In this document: piece after piece, positions 41,126-46,231 of the stretch
How positions within the stretch are numbered: the first letter of the stretch is position 1
Layout: each line of letters begins with the position of its first letter
DNA from: an uncultured Collinsella sp.
Lineage (GTDB): Bacteria > Actinomycetota > Coriobacteriia > Coriobacteriales > Coriobacteriaceae
Length of the DNA: 46,231 bases
NCBI GenBank assembly: GCA_934654775.1
Contig: CAKUGR010000016.1
Coordinates: 1-46,231 of the forward strand
Direction of reading: 5' to 3'
The notes under the pieces: generated by a model
Database searches by the model: none
What the model was told of the DNA's origin: nothing
The model's input: the letters and a program-made list of their open reading frames with translations, nothing else
Translations under genes and position numbers: made by a program

Positions 41126-43129
41126 ATGACCGAGGAGCTCAAGAAGCAGGGCGTCGCCGACGACGCCGCGGTTGCGGAGACAGTCGAGGAAACGGCCGCC
41201 GCGTCCGACCTGGACGCCGCCGCCAAGGCCGCTGCTGAGCGCGAGGCCCGCCGCCAGGCGCTCTACGAGGAAAACGAGCGTGCCGAGGACGAGCGTGCCC
41301 GCGCCGAGGCGGAGCGCATGCGCGACGTTGACGACGAGGACGAGGACGAGACGCCCCGCGACACCTGGGCGACGGTGCGCCGCCTGTGGAGCGAGGCCGC
41401 CGGCGATCACTGGCGCTTCTATATCGTGTTCGCGAGCATCGTGTTCTACGTCATCTTTAACACGGCGGCGCCGGCTTACAGCGCCCGCGTGATCGACGAG
41501 CTGTGGGGACACATGAAGCTGGCATTTGCCAACAACACCACCTTCAGCATCACTTGGGAAAACTGCGGCAGGACCATCTTCATCTACTTTATGATCTGGA
41601 CGGCCGCCGCCTCGTTCTATGCGCTCCAGAGCTTTTTGATGTCGAGCGTTGCCGAGCGCCTGAACCTGCGCCTGCGCAACCGCATCGCGCAAAAGCTCAA
41701 CCGTCTGCCGCTCGCCTACTTTGACGCGCATCGCCCCGGCGAGGTGGTCAGCCGCGCGACCAACGACCTGGACAAGATGTCCGAAAGCATGCAGCGCGGA
41801 TTGCTGCAGCTGCTGGTGTCGATCGGTACCGTGGTGGGCGCCGTGAGTGTGATGTTCGTGTTTAGCGTGCCGCTCACGCTCGTCTTTTTGTTCTTTACGG
41901 CGTTGTCGCTGCTGGTGACGAAGGTCGTTTCGCGCCGCACGCACGATGTGACGGGCGAGCGCCAGGAGTGGGTGTCCAAGATCACGAGCGCGGTCGAGGA
42001 GGGCTACTCGGGCCGCCTGGTGATTCGCGCGTTTAATCGCGAGCGCCAGAGCTCTGCCGAGGTACACGAGGCTTCGAAGGAACTGGCGCGCGTGAGCACC
42101 AAGGCCGACTTTATGATTAACGCCGTCGGCCCCGCGGTGCGCTTTATCGGCCGCTTGGCGCAGATCGTGATTGCGCTTGTGGGCTGCAGCATGTTGGTCG
42201 CCGGCCATATGACCGTCGGCGTGTTCCAGGCGTTCTTCCAGTTTATCTACGAGGCGTCTGAGCCCATGACGCAGCTGTCGTTTACCTTTAACTCGCTGCA
42301 GAGCGCGCTGGCGAGCGCCGAGCGCGTGTTCGACCTGCTTGACGAGCCCGAGATGGACGCCGGCCCGATGCCGGCCGATGCCGCCAAATTGCCGGGCAAG
42401 GTTGAGGGTCGTGTCGCCTTTGAGCATGTGCGCTTTGGCTATACGCCCGACAAGCCGCTCATGCGCGACGTGTCGTTTACCGCCGAGCCGGGCCAGAAGA
42501 TCGCGGTGGTAGGAACCACGGGCGCGGGCAAGACCACGCTCATCAATCTGCTCATGCGTTTCTACGAGATCGACGGCGGGCGCATCACGCTCGATGGCGT
42601 GGATACGCACCTCATGGACCGCGGCGAGCTGCGCCAGCAGTTTGGCATGGTGTTGCAGGACGCCTGGCTGTTCGATGGCACCATTGCCGAGAACATCGCC
42701 TACGGCTGTCCCGAGGCGACGCGCGACGAGATCGTGGCGGCTGCACGCGCCGCGCAGGTCGATTTCTTTGTGCGCACTATGCCGCAGGGCTACGACACGC
42801 GTGTGGCTAACGATGCCGAGAGCATCAGCCAGGGCCAACGTCAGCTGCTGACCATCGCGCGCGTGCTGCTCAACAACCCGGCAATCCTCATCCTGGACGA
42901 GGCGACGTCGAGCGTGGACACGCGCACCGAGCTCGCCATCGGCCGTGCTATGGACGCGCTCATGCGCGGACGTACGAGCTTTGTGATCGCACATCGCCTG
43001 TCGACGATCGTTGATGCCGACCTGATCCTGGTCATGGATCACGGCAACATCATCGAGCAAGGCACGCACAAAGAACTGCTGGCTGCCGAGGGCGCTTACG
43101 CCGATCTCTACCTGAGCCAGTTCGCATAA
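41126..43129 (+). CDS. ABC exporter subunit 2 (catalytic half of a heterodimer)
   Basis: 667 residues. An extra N-terminal ~80 residues, rich in Glu/Arg/Ala, look like a charged coiled coil. Six helices and an ATPase follow. Walker A is GTTGAGKTT, and Walker B ends LILDEATSSVD with the catalytic Glu (~592). The signature is ISQGQRQL, a variant of SGGQ. Paired with subunit 1 this gives one full and one impaired ATP site. AGGGAGG precedes the ATG, two bases after the previous stop. Probable multidrug or lipid exporter. Confidence 0.92.
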   Translation: MTEELKKQGVADDAAVAETVEETAAASDLDAAAKAAAEREARRQALYEENERAEDERARAEAERMRDVDDEDEDETPRDTWATVRRLWSEAAGDHWRFYIVFASIVFYVIFNTAAPAYSARVIDELWGHMKLAFANNTTFSITWENCGRTIFIYFMIWTAAASFYALQSFLMSSVAERLNLRLRNRIAQKLNRLPLAYFDAHRPGEVVSRATNDLDKMSESMQRGLLQLLVSIGTVVGAVSVMFVFSVPLTLVFLFFTALSLLVTKVVSRRTHDVTGERQEWVSKITSAVEEGYSGRLVIRAFNRERQSSAEVHEASKELARVSTKADFMINAVGPAVRFIGRLAQIVIALVGCSMLVAGHMTVGVFQAFFQFIYEASEPMTQLSFTFNSLQSALASAERVFDLLDEPEMDAGPMPADAAKLPGKVEGRVAFEHVRFGYTPDKPLMRDVSFTAEPGQKIAVVGTTGAGKTTLINLLMRFYEIDGGRITLDGVDTHLMDRGELRQQFGMVLQDAWLFDGTIAENIAYGCPEATRDEIVAAARAAQVDFFVRTMPQGYDTRVANDAESISQGQRQLLTIARVLLNNPAILILDEATSSVDTRTELAIGRAMDALMRGRTSFVIAHRLSTIVDADLILVMDHGNIIEQGTHKELLAAEGAYADLYLSQFA

Positions 43130-43161
43130 TGTGACAAAGGGACGGTCCCGCATGTCACATT
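43128..43161. repeat. GGGAC hairpin overlapping the exporter stop codon
   Basis: Arms AATGTGACA and TGTCACATT, with inner GGGAC-ggTCCC, begin inside the TAA of the exporter gene. Related in core to the GGGGACAG family. Confidence 0.55.
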
Positions 43162-43165
43162 CGAA

Positions 43166-43206
43166 AAGAAGGCGCGCCGGGGACGGATTCCCTGGCGCGC
43201 CTTCTT
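43166..43206. terminator. Bidirectional hairpin between convergent exporter and cysE genes
   Basis: Thirteen-base perfect arms AAGAAGGCGCGCC and GGCGCGCCTTCTT. The loop contains GGGGACGG. Confidence 0.7.
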
Positions 43207-43237
43207 GCGTTGATGCTGTTTTGAGCCGTCCGCAGCC

Positions 43238-43942
43238 CTAGCGCTCGTCCACGAGCTTGGCGACGAGGGCTTTGAGCTCGGCCACCTCTCGCTCGAGTTC
43301 CTTGACGCGACGGGCGTTTTCGGTGATGCCCTGACGGTTGAGGGCGCTCTGCTCGGCGGCATCGTCGGGCATGTACTCGCGATGCTGCTTGGCGTCGAAG
43401 CTCTCCTCGAACACACGGCAGCCATTGCGCTTGATGATGCGCCCGGGTACGCCCACGACGGTGCAGTTGTCGGGCACGTCCTTGACGACGACCGAGTTGC
43501 CGCCGATCTTGACGTTGTTGCCGATGCGGATGTTGCCGAGCACCTTGGCGCCCGTGCCCACGGTGACGTTGTTGCCCAGCGTGGGGTGGCGCTTGCCGGT
43601 CTCGTTGCCGGTGCCGCCGAGCGTGACGCCCTGGTAGAGGACGCAGTTGTCACCCACGATGGTAGTTTCGCCAATGACGACCCCCATGGCGTGGTCGATA
43701 AAGAAGTGCTTGCCGATTTGCGCGGCAGGGTGAATCTCAACACCGGTGATATGGCGCGTGATCTGCGAGAGCACGCGGGCGAGCGAGCGATGGCCATGCT
43801 CCCACAGCCAGTGCTCGGGCACATGGTTCCACTTGGCGTGCAGGCCGGGATAAGACAAAAAGATGACCAGGGCATTTTGCGCAGCGGGGTCCTGCGCCTG
43901 GACGGTCTTGATGTCCTCACGAATGGTGTTGATAAAGCTCAC
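43238..43942 (-). CDS. cysE: Serine O-acetyltransferase
   Basis: Makes O-acetylserine from serine and acetyl-CoA, the first step of cysteine synthesis. The left-handed beta-helix repeats are clear ([40 protein letters not shown]), with catalytic His in FIDHAMG. The start is a GTG at 43942 ([13 protein letters not shown]) with GGGAGGG before it. The frame runs to 44101, but that part is not family-like. 234 residues. The C-terminal ~30 residues form a charged coiled coil ([16 protein letters not shown]). Confidence 0.93.
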   Translation of the reverse strand: MSFINTIREDIKTVQAQDPAAQNALVIFLSYPGLHAKWNHVPEHWLWEHGHRSLARVLSQITRHITGVEIHPAAQIGKHFFIDHAMGVVIGETTIVGDNCVLYQGVTLGGTGNETGKRHPTLGNNVTVGTGAKVLGNIRIGNNVKIGGNSVVVKDVPDNCTVVGVPGRIIKRNGCRVFEESFDAKQHREYMPDDAAEQSALNRQGITENARRVKELEREVAELKALVAKLVDER

Positions 43943-44075
43943 CGGCCGCCCTCCCTTAGCGCCGTGACAATGCAATTCAATAAAGTATAGCGATTCGCTA
44001 GGGATTAGGAAGGGGATGTATTGCATTTTGATGAGCGAGGGCCCCTCGCCGACTAAACTGGCCGATTGCAGGTTT

Positions 44076-44106
44076 TGTAATTGCTTTGCCTCTGAGGGCA
44101 ATTACA
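44076..44106. promoter_or_regulatory. Inverted repeat upstream of the phase-variable cassette
   Basis: Nine-base perfect arms TGTAATTGC and GCAATTACA, with an inner TTGCCTC-tga-GGGCAA symmetry, 32 bases before the cassette ATG at 44138. It could be an operator or a leader hairpin. Confidence 0.4.
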
Positions 44107-44137
44107 CTAAACGTGCTGTGTTGAAGAAAGGAGCAGG

Positions 44138-44304
44138 ATGGCGAAAAATAAATCGGGGGGGGGGCACTCGAACAAATAAGTGCTTCCAAGCGTGAGCTGG
44201 ATGCAATTACGCGAGAACAGAAGAAGCTTCTTAAGGATGCAAAGAGCGAATTAAATCGCGTCACAAAAGAGCGTGAAAAGCAAATAAAAGACTGTGAAAG
44301 CAAG
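44138..44304 (+). other. 5' segment of the membrane-protein gene, out of frame as assembled
   Basis: AAAGGAG (about 44127-44133) precedes an ATG at 44138. It begins M-A-K-N-K-S-G-G-G, reads through the G10 tract and stops at TAA 44177-44179. From 44164 onward, in the frame one base back, translation is open without a break into the downstream gene at 44305 (ALEQISASKRELDAITREQ). One extra G, or two fewer, would join the two parts into a protein of about 328 residues. Confidence 0.7.
44155..44164 (+). repeat. G10 homopolymer in the 5' coding region
   Basis: Ten consecutive G at codons 6-9 of the ATG-44138 reading frame. Such tracts are prone to slippage and are a hallmark of phase-variable genes, but also of sequencing error. 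Confidence 0.85.
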
Positions 44305-45123
44305 ATGGGGCAAGCTCGTGACGTATTTTACGGTCACGTTCAGACGCTTGGCAACATCGTGCTCTATGGCGATCGCATTGTTGCAGAGGCAAAGTCCATT
44401 CCGCTTTCTGACAATCTGGAGATCGAGGTCAATTCAAGCGGAAATGTCTATTCTGAGACAACGGTAAGTGGCGGCGGCACCAGCGTCACGGGTGCTGTTG
44501 TCGGCGGTGTGGTTGCTGGCCCTCTTGGCGCCGTCGTCGGTGGACGAAAGGGGGTCAAGTCGAAATCTGAGGTTCAGGACGAGCGAAAGCTGTTCATTTC
44601 AATTGTCTCTAGCATCGATAGTGCCGTTGTGGAGCTCGATCCAAAGATGGAGCTAGGCGCACGCAAGCTAGTTGCCGAAACGAAAAAGCAAATCAAAACG
44701 CTGAGCAGTCGCAAGGAAAAGATGGATGCAGAGCTTGCTGAGCTTACTCAGAGGCTGGTGATGCTCGAAGAAGACACCAGCGCAATCGACGAGGCGCGCA
44801 GTCGTTTCGAAGAGCAGGAAATCAAATCGGCGTCCGTCATTGAGGACGCAAAGGCAAGACACGAGGCGATCAAGAACAGCTTCGATCAAAGCCAGATTGA
44901 AGAAGAAAAGAAAGCCCAGAGAAGTGCCAATGTGCGCAAAATCGCGATGGGACTTGGTTTCACGTTCGGTGCGCTGCTTTTCTTGCTCGGCGTGTTTTGG
45001 CTAACGTCTGCCGTTGACGGGGCGGCTTTCGGTACCGTTTCTCTGCTTTTGGCCGACTTCCTTTTGGTTAAGTCCTTCATAACGCTCAGGGATAGCAAGG
45101 CAGAGGAAAAGGATGGTGAATAG
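44305..45123 (+). CDS. Coiled-coil membrane protein, probably phase-variable (frame off in this assembly)
   Basis: 272 residues from this ATG, but no ribosome site precedes it; the natural start is probably 44138 in another frame. Residues ~55-75 are Gly/Val-rich (GAVVGGVVAGPLGAVVGG), a glycine-zipper-like hydrophobic stretch. Residues ~95-205 are charged heptad-like helix, a coiled coil. Two hydrophobic helices lie near the C-terminus (~213-260). No family is recognised. Codons are more A/T-rich than in neighbouring genes (AAA, GAA, ATA), which suggests horizontal acquisition. The Ltp-domain gene follows two bases after its stop. Confidence 0.7.
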   Translation: MGQARDVFYGHVQTLGNIVLYGDRIVAEAKSIPLSDNLEIEVNSSGNVYSETTVSGGGTSVTGAVVGGVVAGPLGAVVGGRKGVKSKSEVQDERKLFISIVSSIDSAVVELDPKMELGARKLVAETKKQIKTLSSRKEKMDAELAELTQRLVMLEEDTSAIDEARSRFEEQEIKSASVIEDAKARHEAIKNSFDQSQIEEEKKAQRSANVRKIAMGLGFTFGALLFLLGVFWLTSAVDGAAFGTVSLLLADFLLVKSFITLRDSKAEEKDGE

Positions 45124-45125
45124 GC

Positions 45126-46091
45126 ATGGCAGAGGAAATCGAACCGCAAGAAGATGGCAAGGAACAATCCTCCAAAGGGGCGGCGCAAGAGAATAAAGAT
45201 GTCGATACCAAGAAAAAGGGGCTCAAGGGCGCTCGCATTGAGGTAAAGATTGGCTTGCTTGCTGCTATTGTCATTGTGCTATTTGGAGTTTTATTTGGAA
45301 CTCATGTGTTGTGCCTGCACCAATGGAGCGACGCTACCTGCACTGAGCCGTCTACATGTGCTCTGTGCGGGGCGACACGAGGTAAAGCGCATGGGCACAA
45401 GATGCCTAGGGCGACGTGTACCAAACCGGCAACATGTGGGCTATGCGGATATACAAAAGGAAAGCCAAAGGGGCATAAGTGGGAAGACGCCACTTGCACT
45501 TCACCGAAGACCTGCGCGATATGTGGTGAAACGCAGGGCTCTGCACTGGGGCACGATCTCGGAGATTGGTCGATCGTCCGAGAAACTTCTTGTGTTGAGC
45601 CTGGCGTAAAAAAGGCGACTTGCAAGCGCTGCAATAAAGATGTGGAAGAGGAAATCGAAAAGATTGAGCATACCCCGGGGGACTGGCAGGTAACGGTCGA
45701 GCCTACGATTACATCTACCGGATCAGTTATACCGGGCAAGCGTGAGATAAGGTGCACGGCGTGTGGGACAACGCTCCAAAGCGAAGAGTATTCAATCACT
45801 GTTTCTACTTCGCAAAAGAATGCCCTTGGGACTGCTGCTTCCTATCTGCGCATGGGAGGCTTCTCTCACCAGAGACTTGTCGAGCAGCTTGAGTTCGAGG
45901 GGTATTCGAACGAAGATGCAACTTTTGCGGCCGACTATTGTGGGGCTGACTGGATGGAACAGGCGGAAATGTCGGCGAAGAGCTACATGAGGTTCATGAG
46001 CTTCTCTCGTGCGGGGTTGATTGAGCAACTTCAATTTGAAGGATTCACTGCCGAGCAGGCCGCCCACGGAGCGGACTCTGTGGGCCTATAG
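45126..46091 (+). CDS. Membrane-anchored protein with cysteine repeats and two Ltp domains
   Basis: 321 residues. A polar N-terminus leads to one transmembrane helix (41-60). Three repeats follow with cysteines at 72/78/81, 98/104/107 and 124/130/133, each unit ending Gly-His, spaced exactly 26. Further Cys pairs are at 166/169 and 210/213. These look like small zinc-ribbon knuckles. The end (231-276 and 277-321) is two Ltp-type repeats (YLRMGGFSHQRLVEQLEFEG and MSFSRAGLIEQLQFEGFTAE). Ltp of Streptococcus phage TP-J34 blocks injection of phage DNA. No lipobox is seen here. A/T-rich codons, as in its partner. Confidence 0.8.
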   Translation: MAEEIEPQEDGKEQSSKGAAQENKDVDTKKKGLKGARIEVKIGLLAAIVIVLFGVLFGTHVLCLHQWSDATCTEPSTCALCGATRGKAHGHKMPRATCTKPATCGLCGYTKGKPKGHKWEDATCTSPKTCAICGETQGSALGHDLGDWSIVRETSCVEPGVKKATCKRCNKDVEEEIEKIEHTPGDWQVTVEPTITSTGSVIPGKREIRCTACGTTLQSEEYSITVSTSQKNALGTAASYLRMGGFSHQRLVEQLEFEGYSNEDATFAADYCGADWMEQAEMSAKSYMRFMSFSRAGLIEQLQFEGFTAEQAAHGADSVGL

Positions 46092-46124
46092 CCACTACGG
46101 AATAGAGCTGACCTTCGAACTGCT

Positions 46125-46153
46125 GCCGGAAGACTTTTGTCTTCCGGCTTTTT
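46125..46153 (+). terminator. Rho-independent terminator of the phase-variable/Ltp cassette
   Basis: Ten-base perfect arms GCCGGAAGAC and GTCTTCCGGC around TTTT, followed by TTTTT. Confidence 0.9.
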
Positions 46154-46198
46154 AGTTCAAGACTTTAGTCTGCTGGGCGCGCAGCGGCCAGCTTCAAC

Positions 46199-46217
46199 CC
46201 ACCCGCTATGCGGGTGG
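46199..46217. mobile_element. Hairpin resembling an IS200/IS605-type element end (truncated by window edge)
   Basis: CCACCCGC-tat-GCGGGTGG is a perfect eight-base stem with a three-base loop. It is preceded by GCTTCAAC and followed by AGACAAACGGC. Single-strand transposons of the IS200/IS605 group end in such subterminal hairpins. No transposase is in view, so the call rests on shape only. Confidence 0.35.
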
Positions 46218-46231
46218 AGACAAACGGCTTT

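Noticed and set aside
46190..46231. CRISPR repeat at the right edge
   Set aside because: The hairpin CCACCCGC-tat-GCGGGTGG has a CRISPR-like look, but only one copy is in the window and there are no spacers.

Overview
The window looks like chromosome of a GC-rich gut actinomycete of the class Coriobacteriia, most like Collinsella. This rests on the strong G/C third-position bias, the gene families present, and intergenic hairpins carrying GGGGACAG cores, which I associate with that group. Species is not determined. Most of the window is ordinary housekeeping and metabolic coding sequence. The unusual content lies in the intergenic regions and in the last 2 kb.

Layout. The first ~56 bases are the 3' end of a 5S rRNA with its terminator. 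Next come a small membrane protein (minus strand), an Hsp20 chaperone, a WalJ-type metallo-beta-lactamase (minus), and tilS-hpt-ftsH. An aminotransferase, a PHP phosphoesterase and an RlmD-type 23S rRNA methyltransferase (minus) follow. At 10.9-13.3 kb is a three-gene polar amino-acid ABC importer, then an EF-G paralog with degenerate GTPase motifs and a secreted NucA-type endonuclease (minus).

From 16.9 to 24.4 kb is a sugar locus: a divergent LacI regulator, PTS EIIBC, a GatZ/KbaZ-family protein without its usual GatY partner, a transaldolase, a split transketolase, and PTS EIIA. Together they can import a sugar, isomerise or epimerise it, and feed it to the pentose phosphate pool. Almost every gene boundary in this operon carries a different hairpin.

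Next are larE (minus), a beta-phosphoglucomutase-like HAD protein, a second LacI regulator (minus), glmS, a GntR regulator (minus) diverging from a YeiH-type exporter, and a Fis-type regulator with a degenerate AAA+ domain. At 34.6-37.4 kb is a cell-surface module: an SPATG-anchored surface protein, a class B sortase and a LytR-CpsA-Psr ligase. A nitroreductase (minus), a MarR-controlled heterodimeric ABC exporter and cysE (minus) follow.

The window ends with a more A/T-rich two-gene cassette. Its first gene is out of frame at a run of ten G close to its start codon, which suggests phase variation or an assembly error. Its second gene encodes a membrane-anchored protein with cysteine repeats and two Ltp domains, the fold of a phage superinfection-exclusion lipoprotein. 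A hairpin like the end of an IS200/IS605-type element sits at the right edge.

Repeats. I see at least two families. (1) Four ~100-bp long hairpins (11731, 21277, 24574, 37438) share a conserved inner part, while the outer stems differ in sequence but still pair. (2) Short hairpins have a GGGGACAG/CTGTCCCC core and co-varying arms (6728, 27955, 28019, 28246, 30362, and relatives at 37566 and 43128). There are also several large single palindromes, at 10637, 24706-25071 and 28074-28211. No transposase, CRISPR array or complete tRNA gene was found inside the window.
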